Shown here: positions 11,484 through 21,975 of the stretch, in pieces
How the letters are laid out: the number at the start of each line of letters is the position of its first letter
Position numbering within the stretch: the first letter of the stretch is position 1
DNA from: Corythucha ciliata
Lineage: Eukaryota; Arthropoda; Insecta; Hemiptera; Tingidae
Assembly: GCA_038030265.1 (NCBI GenBank)
Contig: CM075943.1
Span: 35,960,001-36,024,000, forward strand
Length of the DNA stretch: 64,000 bases
Direction of reading: 5' to 3'
The notes under the pieces: generated by a model
Seen by the model: only the letters and a program-made list of their open reading frames with translations
Told to the model about the DNA's origin: nothing
Databases searched by the model: none
Position numbers and translations under genes: made by a program

Positions 11484-11661
11484 CTGTAATTGGCATCCAG
11501 CGGAGTCTCTTGAATTGCCACATTATCCGTGTCTCGTCTATTTGTCCTGACCCAGAAATACGCCGGATTCATGTTGGTCAACTGAGGTGAAAACCTACAT
11601 TCCAGCGTGACGTCCTCACCTTCCCGGGTGTCGCGCATCTCTTCATTTTTGGAGCTCTTGC
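11484..11661 (-). CDS. ed: Echinoid-like cell-adhesion protein, exon for first half of Ig1
   Basis: This 178-nt minus-strand exon has its acceptor at 11663-11662 (tttttctacag) and its donor at 11483-11482 (TACAG|GTGATT). The translation runs KSSKNEEMRDTREG, then EDVTLECRFSP, then AYFWVRTNRRDTDNVAI and QETPLDANY. It carries the B-strand cysteine (LEC) and C-strand tryptophan (FWV) of an Ig fold. The DNVAI..ETPLD.NY block is characteristic of Echinoid Ig1. The exon starts after one base of a codon (x|GC) and ends with AG, which joins the G of exon 544-804. Ig1 is therefore split by a 10.7-kb intron that hosts a Penelope element. No signal peptide is encoded here, so at least one upstream exon must exist; the only candidate I see inside the window is the 76-nt exon at 40340-40415. 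Confidence 0.83.
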
Positions 11662-11876
11662 CTGTAGAAAAAAATATATATTAAATTTAAATTGATTAGT
11701 CAATCTATTTTAATCTATTTTGCAAGTTATAAGGTTAACAATACCTAGTATAATTATTTTCGTTCTTTTTTTCCCAGGACAGAAATCATTACAAATTTTT
11801 TGTTCTTCCATCCCCCGGAGAAAGAAAGTTTTCTATAGGATGCGGCGAAGAAGGGGTAGAAAAAAGTTTGCGTAGG

Positions 11877-11877
<1 letters not shown>

Positions 11878-11919
<42 letters not shown>
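11878..11919. repeat. poly(A) run of about 40
   Basis: A run of about 40 A residues, 215 bases upstream of the Echinoid exon acceptor in gene orientation (poly-T on the transcribed strand). No attached retroposon body could be identified. Confidence 0.9.
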
Positions 11920-11920
<1 letters not shown>

Positions 11921-14900
11921 GGTGGCCGGAAAAAGAAAAGTTCTCTCTTCTCTCACTCAATGCTTTTGTTTATTAAATTTCAGTAATCAGGAAGACTTGG
12001 ACGAGGTGTGGCAGAGAGGATGGTTGGAGGGCGAGTTCTAATGGAAATACTCTCAAGGATAGCTTAATGTTGGAGCCGCATGCAAATTGTTTTCTCGAGT
12101 TGTAGAACTTTGCTACCCCCATGCCTCCTTCTCCACACCACTAAACACCGAGGTTTGCATGGTGAGAAGCCGAGACTGTCTCAGTCTTTCCCTTAGATCG
12201 AAAAAAGAGCGAGATGGAGAGTGTGATGACGGTTCCAAGCGAAATGGGTTGAAACGGTCAAACAAGAAAAAAGAATGAAAAGTAGAACAGAGGGGGGAAA
12301 TGACGAGTGTCGTATTCATACCTTCGCTGATAAGAAAAACCCCTGCGATGGTCGTCGAGTGATGGTTCAGGAAGGGGAGGGGATGTGCGTGTGTTTTGTG
12401 TGCTATAAAAGTCGTTCGAACACGAAACTTGTATTAAATTGAAATTGGTTTTTAATTGTCGGGAACGAGAAAAAAAAAGAGGAAAATGAGGAAGCAGGGG
12501 GAGAGGGGGCTCACGAAACGATATTTTATGGGAGACAACACAACCACCAAACAAAACCTCAAAGCTGAAATCAGCTGGAGGGCGGTATTTGAGAAGATAG
12601 CGTGGTGTGTGGTGCAGAGGAGGGGAAGCCGAAGTGTTTCCCTAGCCGTTCATCACGTAGATATATGGAATAGCGAAGATTCATAGCTTATTTTTCCAGG
12701 GTTCAAACATTTTTTTTTTTCAACGAACCGCACGCATTTCCTTCTGGTACCCAACCCCGAAAAGGAGAAAAGGTTCGCTTTTCACGAGGGTTTGGAAGGA
12801 ATGCATTAAAGATGAGCGAGTTTCTCAAGAGAAGCGCGGGAAAGTCTCTCTGCATGGGGTGAAGAGCAAAATGTATCCTATAGGTGGGAAGGGGAGGAAC
12901 ATGAGTTTTTAAGGTGATAGTCCTCAAAACCGGGAAAAGACAGACGATCGCTCGTCGTTCGTCCGTTCGTCGTTGACCCCGACGAATAATGGGGAGGAGG
13001 GGATATTGTGTGGATCAGATTGTGGCTCGGTACCTCCATGCGCACATCATGCACGATGCCGACATGGACAATCAGCATTGTCCGCTGGGCCGGAAACATA
13101 GACATTCTTCGGAGGATCGTAAAGGACGACTGGGTGGACGAAATGTTCAGACACCAAGCGTAGATGAGGTTGTCTACGCCGGGAACGTGGCTTCACTATG
13201 GCCAAATCGTCCTCAAACGCGTGAACATGAAACTGTTTTGATGGATGGCTCGGAGAAAAAGGACGAAAACTCCACTGATGAGCCCAAGGGACAGCCGTTG
13301 GTGAGGTCCCATACCCATACATTTCAGGGGTTTTCACCAAAAGTCCGGTTTGAGAAGGAAGTGGAACGTAAGTTTTTTGGCTCGAACGATCAGACATTCC
13401 GACGAAACTGAAAGTGTGGATCTAGCAGGCTGGATTATATTGTGGCTTATTGGGGGAGAAATGTGTCGGGCGTCGTGTGATTACCCAAGCCTCCTTCCCA
13501 CCAACTTTCTGGACGGACAGGAGACTAGGACCTCAAATGCTTGAAATAATTAATACCTTCATTAGTAACATCTTAATTGATGGGAGAAAGAACAAATTCA
13601 TGATGATTTTCGTATGTTCATAGAAGCCTCTGTCGTTTCTAGTTAAAATTTCAACAACCCATCCTTATCTCTCCCTCGAAGGTACTTCTCACCCTATTTT
13701 TTTTATTCTTCCTTACTCGCTCTCGCCCAGTTTTAAACCAATTACATTTACTGACCTATAATCCTGTTTCCAAGGCCTCTCGCCGCTTCACGACCGTGGA
13801 AATATTAAATCATGTTCATACACGACGTATAACACGCTACCGGTGATGAGGAGGAAGGCAAGGGAGGGACGGGGGAAAAGTTTCAAACCCCCTGGAAATA
13901 CACTTCGCACGGATGAAGAGACTCCACAGGCCACGTGGTTAGAAGTTATTTAAACTGAAAAACAAGCTTCGGACACTTTCCCCTAACCCTCCTCACCCAT
14001 CATCACACGGCCATCATGGCTCACAAAAACTCAATTCTACCGTGAATTCCCAGGACTGTTAAAGCTGCCGAGAGTTCAAAAACTGCAACTGCCACTGTTT
14101 AAAATAACGGCATGCTTCTGTTACAGAAATACGGAAGCTTTTCAAAGTTGAAGCAGGAGAGATTTTGATTTTGATTTGTAAATGACAGCTCTCTGCATTT
14201 TTATACAAAGGGGAGGTACATGTTTGCATCCATTCTCCATTTGGACGCAGCAGATAGCAATTAGGCGCATTATAAAAGCTCGATTTTTGCTTTCAGGGGT
14301 GGAGTGTTTAGAGTGCATAGGAAAGAGAAAAGGGAGAGAAACAAGACTCGTCTGTTTGGAAACTAAAAAAAAGTTTTTTCTCCTTTTTTCTAGGCATGAA
14401 CCCAACGTTTCATTCAACTAATTAACAAAAACCCCGGGCGTTCTGCCAGAAAAACAATTAATTATCCGTTGCAACAAAGAAAATCGATTTTTGATTTTTC
14501 CAGTTTCGCACCCAACCCTTCCCAGCTATCACCACAAAATCTGATTAAAACCACGAAATGAGAACCTAATTATCAGGATTGCTCCCCAAGCTATTATTGT
14601 TTCCAAATCTGTTTTAAATAGAAATAGCCCCACCCGCCTTACCATAGAGGCTACTGTAATCACTATTTAGTGCTAATAAAACTAGCGGCGCGTAAATTAG
14701 TAATCCTCTGGCAGAAACATTTACTAATTTTCGGATTAATTCGAATAAACCCCTTTAGGGTCCGTGTCTTGTTAGGAGAGCCAGGTTTTTTAATCGAGCT
14801 CGGTGACCACCCCCTCCCCTCACACTAACAAGATTTTTATTAAAGGGACAAAAATTGAAATAAATCACTCCTTACAAGGCAAAATGTGGAGGTTGGACGA

Positions 14901-16084
14901 AAATTTATTCTTTGGCTAGCAAAATATAGCGAGAAAAAGGAAAAAATTGTAATAAAAAACAGAAGGAACTGTAATAAACCAAAAAAAAAAAGTCGCCCCT
15001 CCAACCACTCACATTTACGACCACCAACTCTCTTCTGGCTCTTTCTACATTTCCCCCCTCCACAGCATACTGTTATCAATCAAACTAAACTGACGTTCGC
15101 TCTTAATGAAGTATATACGCCAAAGGGGGCAAAGCTCCCAGTGTTATCGAATTACAGTCTGAACCATTAACTTAATGACTTGATAATCGAATGTTGAGGG
15201 GTGAAGGGGAGAGGGATGGAATAAAGAAGGGTGAGATTGGTGTGGGGGTTTTGAGAGACGAGATGGAATTATATGTTGTGGAGAAAATGTGGTGAAGAGG
15301 GGGGAGGGTCCACCATTTTCTCACTTAGTTTGCATCCTCCGCGACAACCTCCCCCTCGCTTACACATCATTTCCTAACAACCAGAACACTTAACTTTGTA
15401 TAAAAAAAAGAAGAAAAAAATAGCGGAAGAGACAGACAAAAATGTATTTCTTAAAAAAAGTCTTGCCCCCCCCCCCCAAACACGCTATCTTCACTTTGTC
15501 GAAGGGCAAAAAGGGCGTCGAGGGAGACGGGTAGTGGGGTCGGGTGAATAAAAACGGAAGATGGGGAAGAAAGACGCGACGCCGTTTCGCATCCCCTTAC
15601 TATTTTTTCCTGTTATTCAGAATTCGTCTTTTTCAACCCTCCACGGTCACCCCTTATTCGAGTCGCAAGAAAGGACCTTTTTTTATACACATAAAATAAA
15701 TCAAACTTTCTCTACTTTGGGTTTTAGAAACAAATTTCACTGCAGAATAAGTTCCGTGGAAAAAAAAATGTATGAACCGTACTTTCCCCAGTTTAATTTA
15801 ATTGAATAAATAAGTTAAGCCTCCCCAACCTCCTTCGCGAAAAACCAAAGCCTATCACGGAAAACATTATTTTTGAAATGAAAACTTCGAAGAAATATTT
15901 GGGTTTCAATCTAACTTTGTTTGCAGGAACTGATTAATCCATAACAAAAAAAGTTTTGATAATCACAACCTAATTGCATCCACCCCCAATACCTTATTAT
16001 TAAATTTTGTGACCATACGGAAATTAACGAGAAATAATCCGAATCTGTTTCTTTTCAAGGAATAAAATTGGCGATTGTAGAAAG
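11920..16084. other. long upstream intron, no gene recognised
   Basis: Sequence upstream of exon 11484-11661 up to the LTR element. A 140-codon frame at 12989-13411 overlaps a 116-codon frame on the other strand (13047-13397); neither shows a known domain and both look fortuitous. C runs occur at about 15467-15477. Confidence 0.45.
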
Positions 16085-16088
16085 AACG

Positions 16089-16229
16089 TGTAGCGGCCAG
16101 TAGCCGTCGCATTGTTTACAACTATTTTAATTGTTTTTTCTAAAAAAAATCAGATGAATAAAAATTAGAGAATTTCAATTTTTGGTTTAAAAAAAGTCGT
16201 ATTTTTGTCTGAGATCATATTCCACAATA
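16089..16229 (+). repeat. 5' LTR
   Basis: Starts TGTAGCGGCC and ends CCACAATA. It matches 20158-20298 with no difference that I could find by eye. The end is set by the AACG target duplication and does not follow the usual CA terminus; if the duplication is chance, the LTR could be one base longer. Confidence 0.92.
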
Positions 16230-16231
16230 AT

Positions 16232-16248
16232 TGGTGACCCCGACGTGA
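16232..16248 (+). promoter_or_regulatory. primer-binding site for tRNA-Trp
   Basis: TGGTGACCCCGACGTGA is complementary over 17 bases to the 3' end of eukaryotic tRNA-Trp including CCA, as I recall that tRNA. It lies two bases after the 5' LTR and only six bases before the gag ATG. Use of tRNA-Trp is a known trait of the CsRn1 clade. Confidence 0.85.
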
Positions 16249-16254
16249 TTAACC

Positions 16255-17061
16255 ATGTCCCACGACGAAGCTGGAGAAAGAAGCCTCGCTCCGCAAAACA
16301 TAGTAAACCAGCAAGTGGACCAAGTCAGTATAAAAATTCCTCCTTTCTGGAAAGAGAAACCGGAAATATGGTTTTATCAAGTTGAAGCGCAGTTTGCGAT
16401 AAATCGTATAACGAGCGAAGATACAAGGTTCAATTATCTCGTCGCTCAGGTCGAGCCCGCAATAATTGAAAATATTTGGGACATCATTCAATCGCCAAGG
16501 CACGATAAATACTCGGCAGCCAAAGACAGGCTCCTAAAAACCTTTCGGGAAAGCGAAGAACAGCGTATCCGACGCTTAATGTCCAATTTGGAATTTGGCG
16601 ATGAAAAACCAAGTCAGTTTCTCCGTCGCATGAAAACTCTCGCTGGGAATGATGTTACAGACAGAGCTCTAAAAACTCTCTGGCTGGACAAAATGCCCGA
16701 TAACGTAAAAAACATTCTCGTCATCAGCGATGAAAATCTCGAGAAATTAGCGGAAATGGCAGACAAAATGCTGGAACTTAATCCTCGTTTGGAGCTTTAT
16801 ACCACTTCGACTGACTCAGAATTAAAACTGAAATTATCGGTTTTGGAAAAAGAAATCGAGTCCCTCAAATTACGCACCGAGCATTCAAGAAGCAGACACA
16901 CTAATCGAGTTCGTAATAAAAGTCGAAGTCGGGAACGCCGAAGCAGTTCGTTCAATCGCGCAGGAAAGTACTGTTACTATCACTACCGCTTCGGAAATAA
17001 ATGTCGTACCGACAAATGCCAGCCTCCTTGTCAGTGGAATTCGGAAAACTTTCAACAGTAG
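16255..17061 (+). CDS. gag: Gag-like protein of the LTR element
   Basis: A 268-residue frame with the ATG six bases after the primer site. The N-terminal part (FWKEKPEIWFYQVEAQF near residues 30-46, then REKxR-like FRESEEQRIRRLM near 97-109) is a retrotransposon capsid-type sequence. A basic Arg/Ser-rich stretch follows near residues 215-240 (RSRHTNRVRNKSRSRERR). The C-terminus has a zinc motif C-x2-H-x11-C-x3-C (CYYHYRFGNK.. CQPPC), the Cys-His-Cys-Cys arrangement reported for CsRn1 elements, not the usual CCHC knuckle. The protein should assemble the particle and bind genomic RNA. It ends in TAG at 17059-17061, overlapping the pol frame, which lies at -1. Confidence 0.9.
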   Translation: MSHDEAGERSLAPQNIVNQQVDQVSIKIPPFWKEKPEIWFYQVEAQFAINRITSEDTRFNYLVAQVEPAIIENIWDIIQSPRHDKYSAAKDRLLKTFRESEEQRIRRLMSNLEFGDEKPSQFLRRMKTLAGNDVTDRALKTLWLDKMPDNVKNILVISDENLEKLAEMADKMLELNPRLELYTTSTDSELKLKLSVLEKEIESLKLRTEHSRSRHTNRVRNKSRSRERRSSSFNRAGKYCYYHYRFGNKCRTDKCQPPCQWNSENFQQ

Positions 17062-20000
17062 TCGAGGTCGCGGCTAACTCTACTACTAGCTCGAATCAGT
17101 CTTGCCGCTTATTTTTGCGTGATAGAAAAACCGGCCTTCGATTTCTCGTGGACAGTGGAGCTGACGTATCCATTATTCCACCAACGAAAATGTCAGTTAA
17201 AGACTCTTCTCACAAATTATACGCTGCAAACGGCTCAGAAATTTCAACTTTTGGTATCAAAATAATGTCCTTAGATGTGGGATTAAGAAGACAATTTCGA
17301 TGGCCCTTCATAATGGCGAACGTTAAAAAAGGAATTTTGGGAGCAGATTTTTTGAGCACATTTAACTTGATAATTGATTTGAAACGCAAACGGTTAGTTG
17401 ACGGAACCACGAAACTCAGCGTATGCGGCGAAATTAGCTCAGTCAATCCCTGTGAACTCGTTAGCACCATTGATCGAAAAGCAAAATTCCACGATTTGCT
17501 CTCACTCTTTCCCAACATAACAAAGCCAAATTTATTGCCCACTTCGCGTAAGCACAATGTAGAACATACTATCAAGACCGAAGGCAAACCAGTTTACTCA
17601 AGACCACGTCAATTGCACCCCGATACCCTCAAAATTGTGAAAGAGGAATTTCAATTCATGCTGGAAAATGGAATAATTCGACCTTCAAAATCTCAGTGGT
17701 CTAGTCCTTTACACGTCGTGAACAAAAAAGACGGAACGATTCGACCCTGTGGTGATTACAGGCGTTTAAATGCTCAAACGATTCCCGACCGCTACCCGAT
17801 TCCCAGAATAGAAGACTTTCACAATGTTCTTCAAAAGAAAACAATATTTTCGAAAATCGACCTGTTCAAGGCATACTACCAGATACCCGTTGCCGAACAA
17901 GACAAAGAAAAAACAGCGATCATAACGCCTTTCGGACTTTTTGAGTTCCAGGTCATGAGTTTCGGCTTACGGAATGCACCGTCTACGTTCCAACGGTTCG
18001 TGCATGAAGTTTTTTACGGGTTGAATTTTGTTTTTCCCTACTTGGATGACGCTCTAATCGCTTCAACCTCACTCGAAGAGCACACGAGTCATTTGAAGAC
18101 TGTTTTTGAAAGACTGGACAAGTACGGTCTGCGTATCAACATATCCAAATCAATATTCGGTGTGGAAGATATAGATTTCCTAGGATACAAGATCACAAAG
18201 GAAGGATCGAAGCCACTGCCTGAAAAAGTTCAAGCTATTTTGGACTTCAAGCTTCCAGAAACTGTCCAGGATTTACGCACGTTTCTCGGCATGATAAATT
18301 TCTACCGCAGATACCTAAAAAACGCTGCTAAAACTCAAGCTCCGCTACATGATTATTTGAAAGGAGCAAAAAAGAAAGACAAAACTAAGATCTGCTGGAC
18401 GGAACTTGCCAAGGAAAGTTTCGAAAAATGCAAAACTGACATAGCAAACACCGCATTGTTGGCATTTCCTAACTCAGATTCACCGCTAACTCTTGTCACG
18501 GACGCGTCTGATGTAGCGGTTGGATCAGTTCTTCAACAATACGAAAAAGGAGCTTGGAAGCCAATAGCATTTTTCTCAAAAAAATTGAATGAAGCACAAA
18601 AGTCATACAGCACATATGACAGGGAGCTTTTGGGAATTTACCTGTCTATCAAGCAGTTCAAACATCTGTTGGAGGGAAGAGACTTCAAAATATTAACGGA
18701 TCATAAGCCGTTAATTTACGCTTTCAAACAAAAAAATGAAAAAGCATCCCCTCGCCAGTTGCGTCATTTGCAGTATATTTCGCAGTTTTCGACCGCCATT
18801 GAGTACATTAAAGGTCAAGAAAACACGGTGGCAGACGCTTTGTCAAGGATTGAAGAAGTCGAATTCATTGATTTCGATCTGATAGCTGACGCTCAAGAAG
18901 GGGACGACGAAATAAAAACTCTTATGAAGGAAGAAAGTTCGTTAAGCTTCAAGAAGTTCAAATTGGCGTCCGGAAAGCAAATCTGGTGTGACGTCTCGAC
19001 TCCTTTCGTTAGACCTTACATTCCTGAGCCCTATCGAATGACTTGCTTCCACCAAATACACGGTTTATCTCATTCGGGAGTGAAACCAACTGTCAAGCAG
19101 ATTACATCTCGATTCATCTGGACAGGAATCAAAGCCGACGTTCGTAAATGGGCTAAATCGTGCATCAATTGCCAAAAGAATAAAATTCATAGGCACACGA
19201 AATCGGAATTACGCCCGTTTCCCGAACCAGATGAACGCTTCGGTGAGGTTCACATCGACTTGGTGGGGCCTTTACCAGCGTCCGAAGGTCATTCATATTG
19301 TGTGACCATGATTGATCGTTTCACCGGCTGGATGGAAGTTCAACCAGCGAAAGAAGTTTCTGCTGAGACCGTAGCTCGAATATTTTACGAAAATTGGGTC
19401 ACTCGTTTCGGCGTCCCCTCTCGTCTAGTAACGGATAGGGGTAGACAATTCGATTCCTCATTATTCAGAGCTTTGACTCGAATTTGTGGAGTAAAACTAC
19501 AGCCGACCACAGCCTACCATCCGCAGGCAAACGGAAAAGTAGAGCGACTCCACAGAACACTTAAAGCGGCGATTAAAGCGCACAACTCGGCCAGATGGAC
19601 ACTAACTCTACCAACAGTCCTGCTTGGATTGAGAACAGCCGTGCGCCAAGACGTAAGTTATTCGATTTCGGAAATGGTCTACGGAAAAACTATAAAACTT
19701 CCGGGCGAATTTTTTGAAGAATCAAAATTGAACTCCGAACCACAATCTTTCGTGACCAATCTCATCCGACAAATGGCAGAGTTAAAGCCTACCAACGTCA
19801 ACAACGGTACAAACAGAAAAGTATACGTCCACAAGGATCTGAAAACCTGCTCGCACGTTTTCGTCCGGATCGATCGCATAAAAAAGGTGCTTCAGGCTTG
19901 TTACGATGGCCCCTTCAAAGTAAATTCACGAAATGACAAATATTTTAATATTGACATTCGAAACAAAGACGTCAGTATTTCCATTGATCGTTTAAAACCG

Positions 20001-20162
20001 GCGTACCTTTTGACGGAACTGGACGAGATATGTTCGAACAATTCACCGGAAGACAACCCTACCAAAATAAAGCCCATCGACCGCCATCACGTCACGTTCG
20101 CTACACACTCTCATCGCAATTTCACTCACCGGCGACAAATTGCTGGAAGGGGAGTAGTGTAG
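17001..20162 (+). CDS. pol: Pol polyprotein: protease, reverse transcriptase, RNase H, integrase
   Basis: The 1053-codon frame is in the -1 frame relative to gag, so it is probably made as a Gag-Pol fusion; the first Met at 17001 need not be a real start. The aspartic protease has DSGADVSIIP at 51-60 and ILGADFL near 112-118. The RT spans about 190-400 with YLDD at 347-350. RNase H shows VTDAS near 500, E near 542, LTDHKP near 566 and ADALSR near 611. Integrase has HHCC residues (H687, H691, C721, C724) and the catalytic triad D753, D812, E848 with D,D-35-E spacing. A GPF motif (YDGPFKV near 968) marks the C-terminal GPY/F module; no chromodomain is seen. The stop TAG at 20160-20162 uses bases of the 3' LTR. 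All key catalytic residues are present. Confidence 0.95.
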   Translation: MSYRQMPASLSVEFGKLSTVVEVAANSTTSSNQSCRLFLRDRKTGLRFLVDSGADVSIIPPTKMSVKDSSHKLYAANGSEISTFGIKIMSLDVGLRRQFRWPFIMANVKKGILGADFLSTFNLIIDLKRKRLVDGTTKLSVCGEISSVNPCELVSTIDRKAKFHDLLSLFPNITKPNLLPTSRKHNVEHTIKTEGKPVYSRPRQLHPDTLKIVKEEFQFMLENGIIRPSKSQWSSPLHVVNKKDGTIRPCGDYRRLNAQTIPDRYPIPRIEDFHNVLQKKTIFSKIDLFKAYYQIPVAEQDKEKTAIITPFGLFEFQVMSFGLRNAPSTFQRFVHEVFYGLNFVFPYLDDALIASTSLEEHTSHLKTVFERLDKYGLRINISKSIFGVEDIDFLGYKITKEGSKPLPEKVQAILDFKLPETVQDLRTFLGMINFYRRYLKNAAKTQAPLHDYLKGAKKKDKTKICWTELAKESFEKCKTDIANTALLAFPNSDSPLTLVTDASDVAVGSVLQQYEKGAWKPIAFFSKKLNEAQKSYSTYDRELLGIYLSIKQFKHLLEGRDFKILTDHKPLIYAFKQKNEKASPRQLRHLQYISQFSTAIEYIKGQENTVADALSRIEEVEFIDFDLIADAQEGDDEIKTLMKEESSLSFKKFKLASGKQIWCDVSTPFVRPYIPEPYRMTCFHQIHGLSHSGVKPTVKQITSRFIWTGIKADVRKWAKSCINCQKNKIHRHTKSELRPFPEPDERFGEVHIDLVGPLPASEGHSYCVTMIDRFTGWMEVQPAKEVSAETVARIFYENWVTRFGVPSRLVTDRGRQFDSSLFRALTRICGVKLQPTTAYHPQANGKVERLHRTLKAAIKAHNSARWTLTLPTVLLGLRTAVRQDVSYSISEMVYGKTIKLPGEFFEESKLNSEPQSFVTNLIRQMAELKPTNVNNGTNRKVYVHKDLKTCSHVFVRIDRIKKVLQACYDGPFKVNSRNDKYFNIDIRNKDVSISIDRLKPAYLLTELDEICSNNSPEDNPTKIKPIDRHHVTFATHSHRNFTHRRQIAGRGVV
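20145..20154 (+). promoter_or_regulatory. polypurine tract
   Basis: GGAAGGGGAG lies three bases before the 3' LTR, inside the last codons of pol. It is the expected RNase H-resistant primer for plus-strand synthesis. Confidence 0.7.
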
Positions 20163-20298
20163 CGGCCAGTAGCCGTCGCATTGTTTACAACTATTTTAAT
20201 TGTTTTTTCTAAAAAAAATCAGATGAATAAAAATTAGAGAATTTCAATTTTTGGTTTAAAAAAAGTCGTATTTTTGTCTGAGATCATATTCCACAATA
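20158..20298 (+). repeat. 3' LTR
   Basis: Same 141 bases as the 5' LTR by eye. Its first five bases (TGTAG) contain the pol stop codon. AACG follows at 20299-20302 as target duplication. Confidence 0.92.
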
Positions 20299-20302
20299 AA
20301 CG

Positions 20303-21279
20303 TTAACGTCAAAAGAAAACTTTTTAAGAAACACGGTTTTATCGATCGTCTAATAAAATCTAATCAAACAGGTTTCACAAAAAGAAAATTTAAAAACAAA
20401 AAAAAAACAAAAAAAACAGGCCTCCCATACCACGGTTCCTCACGGCTAATCGTCGATTTCAAGATCTCATTTAATTTTTTTGACTCTTACACTGTGGGGA
20501 GTAGAGTAGTCAGCACTTCAGCACGGTGCATCGTCCCATCGGAGAATAGATTGAAAGAAAAATCGTTTTAGTCGGCGGCGGTGGAGGGGTGGGAGAGGGT
20601 GGCGCAAGTCAGGAACCGAGGGGAGGAAAAAAAACTCAAAATGAAGAAAAAGGTAATATCCTATAAGGCTGCAAGTTTGATTAACATTCCAATTGCCGTA
20701 TTGCTCAAACTCGGGGTCTGATGAAGGAGGTGGGTGGGAGAGTTTAGAAGTGATTGATCATTTCGAACTAATAGGTAAAGCCTCTAATAGCAATAGCGTA
20801 CACCTGGACAGATGGTTAGACGATGTGAAAGCCACCGTCTCTTTCATTAATCCTTCATAAATTAGTACCTTAACTTGACTGTTTATAAGTTGATTCAATT
20901 GAAATGAAACGGGTGCTGCATAACAAAGGGGTTGAGATTCCTCTTATTTGTAGCCTTGTGCTATTTGTCCATCAATTCATGCATGCATACACTTGAAAGT
21001 GCGGGAGTGCCGGAGACTCGTTGTTTCGACAGAATCAATCGAAGTTTTTAACGAAGATGGACGCGTCTGTTTTATACTATACAGGCGCGCATACGAGCTG
21101 TGAATAAACAAAGTTTATCTTTTCATCTGCGTCACGCAGATAAATTCAATTTAAAATGATCGTTTCATAGGAGGAAAGCTCGAGGCGAATAAGGCTGTGA
21201 CAATTTTTCTCTCAAATCCGTCTAAACTCCGAAGAAACTTCGCCTTAAAGAGAACAATTGCTTTACCAAAAAGGCATTC
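20303..21279. other. intronic or upstream sequence, nothing recognised
   Basis: AT-rich sequence after the LTR element with short A-rich runs. No coding frame or repeat partner was seen. Confidence 0.5.
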
Positions 21280-21341
21280 CAGTTTGGGAGGGAGCTTTGA
21301 GGTTGAGGAAAATTCGAGGGACGACTTGGCATACGGGCCTA
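21280..21341. repeat. half-copy of palindromic MITE B
   Basis: The block from agtttgggaggg to gcatacgggcct matches the right arm of the MITE at 55065-55212 (shared gaggttgaggaaaattcgag and cgacttRgcatacgggcct) with few differences. The left arm is missing, so this is a half-element or a solo arm. Confidence 0.65.
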
Positions 21342-21441
21342 AAAGTTCAAACTATTAAATGAGCTTTTTAATGGTTTCAATGGGTTTAGAGCTTAACCTC
21401 AGAAAACCACGCTACGAACAAGCTGCGACGAGTAAAAGTCC

Positions 21442-21975
21442 TCTAATCACAAAAATACTTGAACCACAGAAATGAACGAACCACAGAAGTCCTCGAACCA
21501 CAGAAATTCTCGAACCACAGAAATGCTCGAACCACAGAAATGCTCGAACCACCGAAATTCTCGAACCAAAGGAATGCAGAATACCTCAAAAAATGTTCAA
21601 ACCATAGAAATGCTACTACCACAAAAATGTTCCAACCTCAGAAATGCTTGAGCCACAGAGATGCTCGAACCACAAAATAGCTTGAACAACTAAATTTCTA
21701 AGCAACAGTAATGCTGCGACCACAGAAAATAAATGTTCCAACCATAGAAAGGCTCCATCCGCAGAAATGCTCAACAGAAAATTCCCAAAACACAATAAAG
21801 CCAAACCAAAGCTCTAAAAAAAGGGGCAACCCCGAAGAAGCTCTGAACCCTAAAAAGCTTTGACCCCACAACAAATGGGACCCTGAAAAAACGACTTCAA
21901 AAGTGTTCCACCACCAAGAATCTTCAACCACAAAAGTTGTTCGCAACAAGTTGCTGCAACTAAAAAAAACAAAAA
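21442..21975. repeat. decaying tandem array, about 17-bp unit
   Basis: Units resembling cgaaccacagaaatgct repeat head to tail. Copies near 21490-21560 are nearly exact; they drift progressively to the right, with indels, until they are barely recognisable near 21975. Open frames across it (for example a HRNxxTTE-type repeat peptide) are by-products of the array. Confidence 0.85.

Larger units (their letters stand above)
16089..20298 (+). mobile_element. complete Ty3/gypsy LTR retrotransposon, CsRn1-like
   Basis: Two apparently identical direct repeats of 141 bp (16089-16229 and 20158-20298) flank gag and pol frames. The insertion is bounded by the 4-bp duplication AACG (16085-16088 and 20299-20302). 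Placement in the CsRn1 group rests on the tRNA-Trp primer site, the Cys-His-Cys-Cys zinc motif in Gag and the domain order PR-RT-RH-IN in Pol. Identical LTRs and open frames indicate a recent insertion. It lies in the long upstream intron, antisense to the Echinoid-like gene. Confidence 0.95.

Noticed and set aside
12989..13411. 140-codon plus-strand frame, with a 116-codon frame opposite
   Set aside because: No recognisable domain, both strands open over the same interval, and no fitting context; a chance opening in a less AT-rich patch.
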